The notes beneath the pieces were generated by a model. The model ran no database searches. It was not told where the DNA came from and worked only from the letters and a program-made list of their open reading frames with translations. A stretch of 64,000 nt of DNA from CALNZV01 sp942491115. Its GTDB lineage: Bacteria > Desulfobacterota > Desulfobacteria > Desulfobacterales > UBA5852. The DNA lies in assembly GCA_942491115.1 (NCBI GenBank), contig CALNZV010000008.1:308030-372029 (forward strand), given 5' to 3'. A program made the position numbers and the translations under genes. This document shows positions 1 to 8,553 of this stretch, piece by piece; position 1 is the stretch's first letter, and the number at the start of each line of letters is the position of its first letter.

Positions 1-223
1 GAAAGAAAATCAGCGTGGCCACAGCGTTGAATGGCTCGGCCTTGGCCCGTTGGATCAGACGCCCCATGATGGTATCGATGGCGGCATCATTGTAACCATC
101 CAGTTTCCGGGGAAAGTCAATATCGCTGTCAGTGGCGGGGAGGGCGGCAACGGCCGATCCCGTCAGTATCAGACCGACAAAAAGGATGATCAGAGACATT
201 CGTACCGAATTGACGCGGATCAT
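1..223 (-). CDS. Putative Na+/H+ antiporter, N-terminal part (cut by window edge)
   Basis: This gene begins at an ATG at 223 and runs off the left edge, so only about 74 residues are visible. AAAGGAGG lies seven bases before the ATG, a strong ribosome site. The product starts with a signal-like hydrophobic helix (MSLIILFVGLILTGSAVA) followed by a short soluble stretch containing KLDGYND and RAKAEPFNAVATLIFF, where a second membrane segment seems to start. That pattern resembles the start of the 'putative Na+/H+ antiporter' family of Desulfobacterota and chlamydiae. The family call is from memory and rests on a short fragment; a different polytopic membrane protein is possible. Confidence 0.5.
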   Translation of the reverse strand, partial: MIRVNSVRMSLIILFVGLILTGSAVAALPATDSDIDFPRKLDGYNDAAIDTIMGRLIQRAKAEPFNAVATLIFF

Positions 224-763
224 GTCCGCCTCCTTTGTCTTGCCCACGGCCGTTTCAGACGGAATACGATACCTTTGCAAGCGGTGGGTAACCCCACACA
301 ACCCCTCTCCCTAAAACCATCATTTGATGTTGTAACCTCCAATGCTGCCGCCGGATCCTGGACTAGGTGAGCACAATTACACCTTTTCAAAATGCGATTA
401 TGCAGAATCCTCCAGTATGGATCTGGTTGACCCATGGGCATCAGCTCTCCTGCCGGCCAAAACTCGCCACCAAAGCCGCGTAAAGACGGCTGCCGGCAGA
501 CGTTCTTGCAGAAGATTCCGGCTTGCCGGCGCCATCAAGCAATCTGACCCGCTCGGATGGCAACCGTCCAAACGCGGCCTAGATGGCTCAGACAGCTGCC
601 CGGCATCCGATCCGACACCCATTGGCCTCCCATTGAGATCATCTGGAGCTTTTTAGATAACCGCGTTTCAAGATGATCAGCGTACCCGGCAGCGTCAACC
701 ACACCCGGAGGGATTACCGACCCTATAGCAAAGGGGAGGACCGACCACACCCATCCCTTGGGA
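224..763. other. Intergenic, no gene recognised
   Basis: About 540 bases lie between the antiporter-like start and the thioesterase stop. Open frames here are short, lack ribosome sites and show no family motif. It must contain the promoter of the leftward gene at 223, but I could not identify convincing -35/-10 boxes. Confidence 0.5.
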
Positions 764-1222
764 CTACCCGACGATATAGGCCCCGGTGCCGGCCGCGATC
801 AACAGGTCGTCCTGATTCTTCAACTCCATCCGGATGACCGCGACCTTCCGCCCTGTCCGCATGACGGTTCCCCGGGAAAAGAAAACATCACCCCTTCCGG
901 GCCTCAGGTAGTCGATCCGAAGATCGATGGTGCTGATCCGTGTGACCCGCTGGGCCATCTCATCGATGCCAAGCCCCTTCATCTGCTCGAGGGCGGACAC
1001 CGTGGCGGTCATCCCGCCCGTGGCGTCCAGGACGGCCGAGATGACCCCGCCGTGAAGTATGCCGTGGACGAAGTTGCCGATGAAATCCTCCCGCATCTCG
1101 AACCGGAAGCCGGCCTCCTGGAAGTCAAGCCGATCGACCGTCAACCCGAGCAACCGGTTGAAGGGAAGCCGGTTTTCGTAGATGTCTTTGACAGCGTCTA
1201 AAATCGTGGCGGGATCGGCCAT
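764..1222 (-). CDS. Hot-dog fold thioesterase (PaaI/YigI-like)
   Basis: A 152-residue protein, the normal size for a single hot-dog domain acyl-CoA thioesterase. The motif FVHGILHGGVISAVLDATGG (about residues 49-68) matches the PaaI-type HGG active-site helix, followed by the strands containing STIDLRIDYLRPG and a conserved C-terminal IAAGTGAYIVG. It probably hydrolyses an acyl- or aroyl-CoA in the cytoplasm; the substrate cannot be read from sequence. The ATG at 1222 is preceded by AAAGGAAG, which favours it over the longer open frame that continues upstream through the remains of a nitrilase gene. It lies on the same strand as the HisN-like gene. Confidence 0.85.
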   Translation of the reverse strand: MADPATILDAVKDIYENRLPFNRLLGLTVDRLDFQEAGFRFEMREDFIGNFVHGILHGGVISAVLDATGGMTATVSALEQMKGLGIDEMAQRVTRISTIDLRIDYLRPGRGDVFFSRGTVMRTGRKVAVIRMELKNQDDLLIAAGTGAYIVG

Positions 1223-1369
1223 CGTCTTCCTTTCGGTTTTATGGGTCCTCCCCTTACCCATTGCTCGCCCCTCAGGACATGTCAGCGGCGGCAGGGTTGA
1301 TGGCTCGGCGAACCGCAACCGGCGGTCTTTGCCCTCTCCCTGACCGGGGAAGCCGCCGAGGCACCGGTG

Positions 1370-1563
1370 ATCGTCCACAAGGGTCAAGACGCTCTGGCGC
1401 TCACGCCGGACGGAGAGTCTCAGCACGCCGGGCCTGGCAATTCAGGACCCGCCGTCGCTTCCGCCTCCACCTGGCGGATCACCTTGGACAGTGTCTTTTC
1501 CCGATCGAGCCATGCGGGGCCGATCTGGGTGAGGGTGTCGGGTAATGACGCAGAGGCCGGCAT
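1370..1563 (-). pseudogene. Nitrilase/carbon-nitrogen hydrolase remnant
   Basis: A good ribosome site (GAAGGAGAA) and ATG at 1563 start a frame whose product contains LTQIGPAWLDREKTLSKVIR and then QVEAEA. This resembles a nitrilase N-terminus (xxVQxxPVxLDRxxTLxKxxxxIxEA). The frame stops after 47 codons. In the next frame the sequence IARPGVLRLSVRRERQ follows at once and resembles the conserved nitrilase C-terminus (GHYARPDVLRL). The catalytic Glu-Lys-Cys core, about 250 residues, is absent. I read this as an internally deleted and frameshifted relic. The C-terminal frame is open into the thioesterase gene, so its original stop is also lost. The short fragments make the family call tentative. 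Confidence 0.45.
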
Positions 1564-1607
1564 GGGAATCGTTCTCCTTCAGTCGGAGTCCAGCGGGCAA
1601 TCGGGGA

Positions 1608-2384
1608 TCAATTCATCTGGAAGAGGGACAGGATCTGGGGCAGCAGGCCCCGGGTTGTGCTCATGGCTTCCCCTGCAAAAATAGTCTCGTTTCCGGACCA
1701 GTCCCCGAAATAGCCGCCGGCCTCCCTCAAGATGACGGGAAACGGCCCGCAGTCGTAGGGATTCATGATGGGATCGAGCATGACCTCCACCCGCCCGGTG
1801 GCCACAAGGGCATGGCCGTAGGCATCCGACCAACCGACGCTGTGGTAGGAAGCGGTGAGAATGCGTTGGAATTCCCGGCTCCGGCCGTTCTGCTCGAAGC
1901 TTGCGGCATTGGTAAAGGACACGGTGCTGCGATCGAGTCGGTCCACCTGGCTGACACGGCAGGGCCTGCCGTTGAGCCGGCATCCCAGCCCACTGGCAGC
2001 GCAGACCATTTCATCCAGGGCGGGGAAATAGCAGACACCCACCTCCACCCTCCCCTCGATCTCAAGGCCGATCAGAACCGCGTAAAGGGGAACCCCCCGA
2101 ACAAATGCCTTAGTGCCGTCGATGGGATCGATGAACCACCGGAATGCCGACCCGTCTCCGTCGCTGGCCCCGAATTCCTCGCCCACGATACGGTGGCCGG
2201 GATACCGTTTTTCGATCCGGGACCGGATGAGTTCTTCGGCCTTCCGGTCCGCCACCGTCACCGGGGAATCGTCGGCCTTGGTATCGATATGAACACCGGT
2301 TTGAAAATGGCCTAGAGTAAAACGTCCGGCCTCGAAGGCCGTCTGAACGCCGAAGTCGAGAAAGTCCTTTAGTCGTTGGGTCAT
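1608..2384 (-). CDS. hisN: Inositol-monophosphatase-family phosphatase, histidinol-phosphatase type
   Basis: A 258-residue member of the lithium-sensitive Mg2+-dependent phosphatase family. It has the metal-binding motifs GEEFG (residues 68-72), WFIDPIDGTKAF (83-94, with D86 and D89) and a C-terminal D-PYDCGPFPVILREAGG block. The WFIDPIDGTKAF/PYDCGP signature is typical of HisN-type histidinol-phosphatases (histidine biosynthesis, L-histidinol phosphate to histidinol) rather than classical inositol monophosphatase, but the substrate is inferred. No other his genes are nearby. It ends about 45 bases before the nitrilase remnant, on the same strand. Confidence 0.85.
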   Translation of the reverse strand: MTQRLKDFLDFGVQTAFEAGRFTLGHFQTGVHIDTKADDSPVTVADRKAEELIRSRIEKRYPGHRIVGEEFGASDGDGSAFRWFIDPIDGTKAFVRGVPLYAVLIGLEIEGRVEVGVCYFPALDEMVCAASGLGCRLNGRPCRVSQVDRLDRSTVSFTNAASFEQNGRSREFQRILTASYHSVGWSDAYGHALVATGRVEVMLDPIMNPYDCGPFPVILREAGGYFGDWSGNETIFAGEAMSTTRGLLPQILSLFQMN

Positions 2385-2509
2385 TGGGAGATTCCTGATC
2401 GGATGCGGGTCAATGGGTCGGGTCGATGGATGGCGGCTCTTGGGCAGGGCCGCCCTTGGGCGATTTTTCAGGATGCGGGCCGGAAGCCTGTAAAAGCGGC
2501 GATTCAGGA

Positions 2510-2896
2510 TCAGTCGCCGGGATTTTTGGGTAACGGCCGTTTGAGGGAATCGGAGCGCTCAGTCTGGGGATCCGCCTCCTGGAATCGGATAGGCATGTAG
2601 ATGGCCATTCCGAAGAGAATCCCTCCCACGACAACCCCGAAGAGTTTCAGGGGATGGTCGAGGATGTCGGCGGTGTAGACCACGCTCAACGCGAAAAAAG
2701 AAAAGAAGCAGATGCCTCCCTTCAGCATCGGGTAAATCCCGTGGGAGTGATCCTTTCTGAGATCGGCCAGCTTCTCTATGGCCACAATCACCAGGAAAAT
2801 CAGAAGCAAGAGCAGCTTATGGGATAGGGGCCTGTCGGGAAGGTTGAGAATGGCTGCCATGAAAAAACCAAAGAAGGATGCTGTCGGAAGGGTCAT
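2510..2896 (-). CDS. Small integral membrane protein, unknown function
   Basis: A 128-residue protein with three or four hydrophobic helices (about residues 5-18, 27-43, 58-77 and 83-102) and a polar, proline-rich C-terminal tail that should face the cytoplasm. AAGGA stands eight bases before the ATG. I do not recognise a family. It ends about 125 bases before the HisN-like gene and is on the same strand, so they may be co-transcribed. The alternation of hydrophobic helices and the ribosome site support a real gene. Confidence 0.6.
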   Translation of the reverse strand: MTLPTASFFGFFMAAILNLPDRPLSHKLLLLLIFLVIVAIEKLADLRKDHSHGIYPMLKGGICFFSFFALSVVYTADILDHPLKLFGVVVGGILFGMAIYMPIRFQEADPQTERSDSLKRPLPKNPGD

Positions 2897-3611
2897 TGGT
2901 CAGTCCTTGAATCATTTTGCCGCCGGGGCCCTATGGCAATCCGTCGGCGGGTTGCGAACCTCCGACGAAGGCCTAAGGAGGTGCCCGGTTAAACGACTGC
3001 AACATGCCGATTGTCATATGCCAGCGGAATACGTTTGCAATATCATAAATCCCCCACCCTCAGCAAGAATTTCGGTAAAAACCCACCCCACCATTACCTT
3101 GCCGGGGGCGGTGGAAGCCGATCCCGATCGACGGCGCACGGCCCGTTGCTCCTCTCAAGGGAGCGCATCCTGTCAATCGGGTTGAGGATGGCCGCCCCTG
3201 ACTGTCAACGCCCTTGTCACTTCACGGGGGAAAACCGACGTATCGCTCACTCTATTAAAAAATATTTTTCATTAAAATCCATTAATTATATTTCAATCTC
3301 AATTTTAACACCGTTCGTGGCATCATTCTGGCTATTCACTATACGGCAGGGAAATGACATGCAGCCGCCTCCTCCTCGGTCACCACCGCGCCCACTAATC
3401 CGCAACTGCCGACACGTGCTTCCGATCGCTCCCTGAACCCGAAGGATCCGTCATTTCGCCCCGGATGGATCAGATCTTCTTACGATCCGATCATCGTTGG
3501 GGATCAGGGAAACTCACCCTGAGCAATGGCATCGACCGGTTCAATGACAACCGCATCCAGACACGAACCGTCGCAACCGTTAATGTGGGAAACCATTCAG
3601 AGAGGTGACCA
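2897..3611. other. Intergenic region with an AT-rich core, no gene recognised
   Basis: About 715 bases between divergent genes. A sharply AT-rich block at 3250-3320 interrupts GC-rich DNA and probably holds promoter elements. Open frames across it lack ribosome sites and protein-like composition. Confidence 0.45.
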
Positions 3612-4217
3612 ATGACTAAACAACAATGGCTCGACAGGCTGCAGGATCACGGAAGCATATCCACCAGAATCGGTGCGGCATGCGAACTGGTGCGATACCT
3701 GGATGATTCGGGAGTGGTGGATGGTCTGTGCCGGATTGCCGCAACGACCCAAAGCCGCAAACTCCGCAAAGCGATCGTCATGACCCTGAGGTACAACCCC
3801 CGGGAAGTCGGCCGGAAACTGGCTGATCTCGCAATCGACCACCCCGCCGCCCCCTGCCGACGGCAGGCGTTTTTCCTGCTGAGTGAATTGGACTGCCGAG
3901 AAGCAGGAGAGGCGGTCATGAAAGGTCTCGAAGATCCCATCGAATCGGTTCGCCGCGCCGCGGCCTTCAATGCCGGGCTCTACAGCGATCCGAAGATGGT
4001 GGCGGCTTTCAGACGGTTTTTCACCCACCACGAGTCGGCCTTCATCCGGGAAGCCGCCTATCGGGCGTGGGAATGGTTGAAGCCCTTCCAGGCATTGAGC
4101 CACCGCAGTGTCGAGATCAGGAAAACCCGGACGGAAGTAAGGCCATCAAGGCGCCTGGGGGTGTCTGATGCCCGCCCCGCGGGCACACCGGGGGTATGGT
4201 CGGCGGCCCGCCGCTAG
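3612..4217 (+). CDS. HEAT-repeat-like protein
   Basis: A 201-residue protein built from helical pairs with the HEAT/PBS-lyase repeat pattern, seen in SRKLRKAIVMTLRYNPREVG, then PCRRQAFFLLSELDCREAG, then ESVRRAAAFNAGLYSDP and FIREAAYRAWEWL. Such repeats form a protein-binding superhelix; no catalytic residues are present. GAGG lies six bases before the ATG. The last 40 residues (after about 160) are arginine/proline-rich, lack the repeat pattern and may be disordered. The partner is unknown and the neighbouring small genes give no clear context. Confidence 0.7.
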   Translation: MTKQQWLDRLQDHGSISTRIGAACELVRYLDDSGVVDGLCRIAATTQSRKLRKAIVMTLRYNPREVGRKLADLAIDHPAAPCRRQAFFLLSELDCREAGEAVMKGLEDPIESVRRAAAFNAGLYSDPKMVAAFRRFFTHHESAFIREAAYRAWEWLKPFQALSHRSVEIRKTRTEVRPSRRLGVSDARPAGTPGVWSAARR

Positions 4218-4541
4218 CGACATCGGATGCCCCGCACGGGTGGGAGGCTATCTGACCCTCGGGACGTCAGAAGCAGGCCGGACAGGCAGGGTCAGGCCTC
4301 TCCCCGGAACCCAACGGCCGTGGTCATCTCCTGCAAGCCACCGGAGACCACAGGGGCTCAATTTCCCACCGGTCGGCTGCTGATCGACGGCCGGACCCTG
4401 ATCATACCCGTCAACGCCGCCTGCCCCCCCTGAAACATCTCCATACGCTCTCCACCTGTAGCAACTGCTACCGACTCCGGACCGATCCCATGGTAGGGCG
4501 CCCGCGAAATCCATCACCCCAACCCCAAAGGAGACCGCACC
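4218..4541 (+). other. Intergenic, upstream of the 49-residue gene
   Basis: About 320 bases with no recognisable gene. The end carries AAAGGAG, the ribosome site of the small gene at 4542. Long open frames here on the minus strand have no ribosome site or family motif. Confidence 0.4.
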
Positions 4542-4691
4542 ATGAGCGCCCTTCCATGGGTATTCGGCGACGATACCGCCGTTACACCCGACAAATTCTC
4601 CAGCGTCGAACATCAGGAAAACCTCATGCAGGAAGCCCAACAGTGTGGGCGGGAAATCGCCGCCCGTCTCAAGGCGCAGCTTGCCATGTGA
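4542..4691 (+). CDS. Small conserved-looking protein, 49 residues, unknown function
   Basis: An ATG at 4542 preceded by AAAGGAG with eight-base spacing opens a 50-codon frame ending in TGA at 4689-4691. The product starts MSALPWVFGDDTAV and continues as one predicted amphipathic helix rich in Glu, Gln and Ala (ENLMQEAQQCGREIAARLKA). It has one cysteine and no signal peptide. I do not recognise the family. The strong ribosome site and a composition unlike the adjacent non-coding DNA favour a real gene. It converges with the unassigned gene at 4778-5128. Confidence 0.5.
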   Translation: MSALPWVFGDDTAVTPDKFSSVEHQENLMQEAQQCGREIAARLKAQLAM

Positions 4692-4777
4692 AGTCGCCTG
4701 ATAAGGGATGCCGCCGGTTCGCCGTCTGTTACGGATCAGGGGCGGCGGCGCCCCTTCCCCGCCGGACCGGGGGCCGG

Positions 4778-5128
4778 TCAAGCGCCGTTCTTCGGACCGC
4801 CGGGGACATCGGCCATCAAATCCCTCAGTTCCTGGTTCAGGGAGTTGAGACCTTTGGCTCTCTTCCCATAGGATTCAGGTGATGTCTCCATGGACCGGAG
4901 AACGGCGTCGATCTTCCGGAACACATCCGACCGCTCCCTCGAATCGCTGACAATGAGCGCAAGGATAGCATTCACTTTGGCCTCTATGAGGGCAATCTTT
5001 TCCTTCAGTTGATCACAGCCGGCCGCCGCCACATCCGCGCGGGACGTTTCGAGATGGACGGCGACAAGGTCCTGAAAGACCGAGAAGAAAACTTCCGTAT
5101 CCCGTTTTATTCGAATATCGTCGCCCAC
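4778..5128 (-). CDS. Hypothetical alpha-helical cytoplasmic protein
   Basis: A 116-residue protein predicted to be almost wholly helical, with heptad-like stretches (LKEKIALIEAKVNAILALIV and FRKIDAVLRSM). There is no signal peptide or membrane segment. I chose the GTG at 5128 because AGGAGG stands five bases before it; the longer frame upstream has no ribosome site. The family is not recognised. It could be a small coiled-coil or chemotaxis/flagellar-style accessory protein, but nothing nearby supports a specific role. Confidence 0.55.
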   Translation of the reverse strand: MGDDIRIKRDTEVFFSVFQDLVAVHLETSRADVAAAGCDQLKEKIALIEAKVNAILALIVSDSRERSDVFRKIDAVLRSMETSPESYGKRAKGLNSLNQELRDLMADVPGGPKNGA

Positions 5129-5380
5129 AATGACCTCCTCTGATTTGGGTTCAACCGAAGCGTGCCTCGGCCATCCGGTCTTGGGCATCCCGCCCCATGG
5201 TCGGGTCGGCGCTGCTACCCGGGGGATCTGTTGTGCCCCTGCAATCGGAACGACCTGAAAATACCATTGACACTTTAGCCGTGCATTTTACGTTTTCAGT
5301 GCTATCTTGTCGACTCCAAAGGGGTCGAGCGCGTCACCCCCCCGTTTCCCGTCAAAACGACAACACCATAAGGAGTGGCT

Positions 5381-7153
5381 GTGGGCATTTGGATCGTCTC
5401 CATTCTATTGCTCGTCACAGTGGTCCTGCTGATCACCGAAAGGCTTCCCGTCGACCTGACCGCCATCACCGTCATGGTCACCCTCATGGTCACAGGGCTT
5501 CTAACGCCGGCCGAGGCGGTTGCGGGCTTTGCCAATCCGGCCGTGATCACGGTGGGCAGCATGTTTCTCATTTCCAGGGGAATGATCCGGACCGGCGCGC
5601 TGGGGTTCATCGGTCACAAGCTCATCGACATTTCCCGGGGCAACTACCGCATGGCGCTGATGTTGAGCCTCCTTATCGTCGCCGTCGCCTCCGCCTTCAT
5701 CAACAACACTCCCGTCGTCGTTTTGTTTATTCCCATCATGCTCAGCATCAGCTGCGAATACGGGCTGAGCCCATCGAAATTTTTGATTCCAATCTCCTAT
5801 GCCTCGATTCTCGCCGGCACCTGCACCCTGATCGGCACCTCCACCAACATCATCGTCAGCGACTTGAGCGCCACGTACGGCTACGGCACCATCGGCATGT
5901 TCGAACTCGCCAAACTGGGTCTGCCCATTGCCGTCCTGGGCATAGGGGTTATTTATTTTCTCTCTCCCCGCATCATGCCCGGCCACGCGACCCCGACATG
6001 CGAAATCGACAAGGGCAAAAGCCAGCAGTACCTGGCCGAACTCCTCATCACCGCCGACAGCCAGATGGATGGCCAGACGCCGGAATGGTTCCGTGAGAAG
6101 TTTCCGTCCATGACCCTGTTTGAAATTGTCCGGGGGCCCCTCATCCGCTATGCCGATGAAGAAAACGTGACCATGAAATCCGGCGATCTCCTCCTTGTCA
6201 AGGGTTCCGCCAGTGATCTGGTCGCCGTGCTGTCCCGCGGCCTGGCGGAACTGCCCCACGAATCCGACGGTGTGGATTTCGGTTCCGGCGACGCCGAATC
6301 CCTCATCGCCGAACTGGTGCTGCCTCCCCAATCGGCTCTCCTGGGAATCCGGCTTCTGGACAGCCGGCTGCAGGGAGACCCGGACGTCCAGATTCTCGCC
6401 ATCAAGAGTCGCGAACACCACTATGGAGATAACAATCTGCGACATGTCAGGCTTCGAATCGGCGATATCATTCTCGTTCGCTGCCCCCGGGAGAAAATCG
6501 ACCAGATGAGGGCCAGCAGGGATGTCATCATCATAGAGGATATCCACCACGATATCGTTCACAAGCGCCTGGCGGGAAGGGCGCTGCTGATTTTCTCCGG
6601 GGTGATCGTGACCGCAACGACTGGGATGGCGGACATTATGGTCAGTGCCCTGGCCGGGGTTCTCGCCATGATTCTGACAGGCTGCCTGGAGCTTCGATCC
6701 GCCTATCGGGAACTCAGGGCGGACGTGTTGATGCTGATCGTCGGAACCATCGCATTGGGGGCGGCCATGGAAAAAACCGGCGCTACGGGTCTATATGCCG
6801 ACGGCTTTCTCAGTTGGTTTCATGGGGCTTCACCCCAGGTGGTGTTGGGGGGATTTCTGCTGCTGACCAGTGTGGGGACGTTGATCCTAAGCAACAATGC
6901 GACGGCGGTGCTGCTGCTCCCGGTGGCCATCTCCACGGCGTTAACTCTCGGGGTGAATCCCAAGCCATTCATCATCGCGGTCTGTTTCGGCGCCAGCGCC
7001 TGTTTTGCCTCTCCCATCGGCTACCAGACCAACCTCATGGTCTACGGCCCCGGCAGCTACCGGTTTACCGACTACCTCAAGCTTGGCATTCCCCTCAATC
7101 TTCTCGTCATTGTCCTTGGCATGTGGCTGATCCCCTGGATCTGGCCCTTCTGA
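5381..7153 (+). CDS. SLC13-family permease with two TrkA-C (RCK_C) domains
   Basis: A 590-residue membrane transporter of the ArsB/NhaD/DASS superfamily. The N-terminal half has six or so helices with the motif NNTPVVVLFIPIM (about residues 109-121) and GTCTLIGTSTNIIVSDL, the SNT-like substrate and Na+ site. Two cytoplasmic TrkA-C domains follow (about residues 205-290 and 305-390). The second half repeats the fold with SNNATAVLLLPVAIS and ASPIGYQTNLMVYGPG. The substrate is likely a dicarboxylate or sulfate-like anion with Na+, but is not determinable. Two in-frame GTG codons are possible; the one at 5381 has AAGGAG five bases upstream and is preferred over 5375. It stands alone as a transcription unit. 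Confidence 0.85.
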   Translation: MGIWIVSILLLVTVVLLITERLPVDLTAITVMVTLMVTGLLTPAEAVAGFANPAVITVGSMFLISRGMIRTGALGFIGHKLIDISRGNYRMALMLSLLIVAVASAFINNTPVVVLFIPIMLSISCEYGLSPSKFLIPISYASILAGTCTLIGTSTNIIVSDLSATYGYGTIGMFELAKLGLPIAVLGIGVIYFLSPRIMPGHATPTCEIDKGKSQQYLAELLITADSQMDGQTPEWFREKFPSMTLFEIVRGPLIRYADEENVTMKSGDLLLVKGSASDLVAVLSRGLAELPHESDGVDFGSGDAESLIAELVLPPQSALLGIRLLDSRLQGDPDVQILAIKSREHHYGDNNLRHVRLRIGDIILVRCPREKIDQMRASRDVIIIEDIHHDIVHKRLAGRALLIFSGVIVTATTGMADIMVSALAGVLAMILTGCLELRSAYRELRADVLMLIVGTIALGAAMEKTGATGLYADGFLSWFHGASPQVVLGGFLLLTSVGTLILSNNATAVLLLPVAISTALTLGVNPKPFIIAVCFGASACFASPIGYQTNLMVYGPGSYRFTDYLKLGIPLNLLVIVLGMWLIPWIWPF

Positions 7154-7662
7154 ACCCTGGTCGATCCCCTGCCGCGTATCGTGTTGCCCCGATCCGGAAC
7201 GAGCGGTTCATGCCGGCCTGGGGTCAGCTTTCCGGGTCGTCGACCCATGGTCGAGGCCGACATGTCTTGCCGGTCGGACGATTGCTTTCCGAAGGCCGGC
7301 CGCCATCACTTATCCCACGTCTTCGGGATTCCGCTTAGTGCGCCAACCGAACCGCGATGACGGACACGGGCTCCGGAACCCCCCCAGGGAAATATGAACG
7401 AAAAGAAAAGAGCTGTCCCTATTCCCAGAGACTGCCACACCGAGTGGAGAGCAGCGTCGGATCCGCCTCTCCGGGACCACTCCTTGGGTGTGGTCTTCCA
7501 TAAACAGGCGTTCTCCGTGGAATTTCGTCCTCGATGATTGGCCTCTTACCCCGAAAGCACAAAATTAATTATTGCATCGCCGACCGCACATCCGTTATTA
7601 TCCCGAATTCAGGTAGGTGCAATGATCAATCGCGACCATCATAACCGCAAAAAGGGGCACTT
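7154..7662 (+). other. Intergenic region before the repeat protein
   Basis: About 510 bases with no convincing gene. Its end is AT-rich (7555-7605) and holds the promoter-like boxes listed separately. Confidence 0.45.
7572..7600 (+). promoter_or_regulatory. Sigma-70-like promoter for the repeat protein
   Basis: TTGCAT (7572-7577), a 17-base spacer and TTATTA (7595-7600) form a reasonable housekeeping promoter about 60 bases before the ATG at 7663. It lies in an AT-rich patch within otherwise GC-rich DNA. This is pattern-based only. Confidence 0.4.
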
Positions 7663-8553
7663 ATGGGTAAAAAAAGCTTGATTCAGTCGACATCGGGAAA
7701 AAAGACCTCACCGGCAAAAACGGTGACCAAGAAAAAAGCCGCTGCGAAGAAAAAAGCCGCCCAAAAGGCAACCGCCGCCAAAAAATCCAAATCCGTGAAA
7801 ACGGCGGCCCCCAAGAAAAGCGCCCCCAAGAAAGGAGCGCCGAAAGTTACCGCCAAATCGGTAAAAGCCCCTGCTGCAAAAAACACATCCTCCCAACCAT
7901 CAACGAAAAAGACGACCCCAATGAAACCTCCCACGATAAAAGAGCTGCTGAGCAGAACGTTTGAGATGGGTGAACAGCCGCCAACCTGGACCCCTCCCAA
8001 GACCCAGACGACTGAAGAGGCATTTGACGCCCCTTCCTTCTTCGCCGGCATGAGCGAAGAAGACACGAAACGGGGTAAAGCACTGTTGATGGTCAAATTT
8101 GATTATGAGGACATCAAAGCTGCTGCCGAGAAGGCTGCTGCCGAGAAGGCTGCCGCCGAAAAGGCCGCCGCCGAAAAGGCCGCCGCCGAAAAGGCCACTG
8201 CCGAAAAAGCCGCCGCCGAAAAAGCCGCCGCCGAAAAAGCCGCCGCCGAAAAGGCCGCCGCCGAGAAGGCTGCCGCCGAAAAGGCCGCCGCCGAGAAGGC
8301 TGCCGCCGAAAAGGCCGCCGCCGAAAAGGCTGCCGCCGAAAAAGCCGCCGGCCGCCGAAAAGGCCGCCGCCGAAAAGGCCGCCGCCGAAAAAGCCGCCGC
8401 CGAAAAGGCCGCCGCCGAAAAGGCCGCCGCCGAAAAGGCCGCTGCCGAAAAAGCCGCCGCCGAAAAGGCCGCCGCCGAAAAGGCTGCTGCCGAGAAGGCC
8501 GCTGCGGCGGCGCCTGCACCACCCTCCGCCTCCATCGAAGTGCTGCCGGATGA
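7663..8553 (+). CDS. Lysine/alanine-rich AAAEK-repeat protein, N-terminal part as read (frameshifted)
   Basis: The ATG at 7663 follows AAAAAGGGG. Residues 1-85 are histone-H1-like (many KKAAAKK and KKSAPKK units), then a proline-containing linker to about residue 150, then 15 copies of an AAAEK pentapeptide. After the copy that begins at 8344 the frame is shifted by a 4-bp insertion, and the rest reads GRRKGRRRKG repeats and an unrelated tail to a stop at 8553. Removing the four bases restores one continuous frame to 9250 (about 527 residues). So this and the following entry are almost certainly one gene, broken in this assembly by mutation, slippage or sequencing error. Confidence 0.7.
   Translation: MGKKSLIQSTSGKKTSPAKTVTKKKAAAKKKAAQKATAAKKSKSVKTAAPKKSAPKKGAPKVTAKSVKAPAAKNTSSQPSTKKTTPMKPPTIKELLSRTFEMGEQPPTWTPPKTQTTEEAFDAPSFFAGMSEEDTKRGKALLMVKFDYEDIKAAAEKAAAEKAAAEKAAAEKAAAEKATAEKAAAEKAAAEKAAAEKAAAEKAAAEKAAAEKAAAEKAAAEKAAAEKAAGRRKGRRRKGRRRKSRRRKGRRRKGRRRKGRCRKSRRRKGRRRKGCCREGRCGGACTTLRLHRSAAG

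Noticed and set aside
1545..2315. 256-codon plus-strand frame opposite the HisN-type gene
   Set aside because: Antisense of a gene with clear catalytic motifs.
4248..4781. 177-codon minus-strand frame
   Set aside because: No ribosome site; it crosses the well-supported 49-residue gene on the other strand, and its product is low-complexity Gly/Arg.
5501..6562. 353-codon minus-strand frame inside the SLC13 permease
   Set aside because: Shadow of the permease in the opposite strand; hydrophilic low-complexity product.
8119..8497. Repeat array considered as a CRISPR
   Set aside because: Units are 15 bp, directly adjacent with no spacers, and encode protein.
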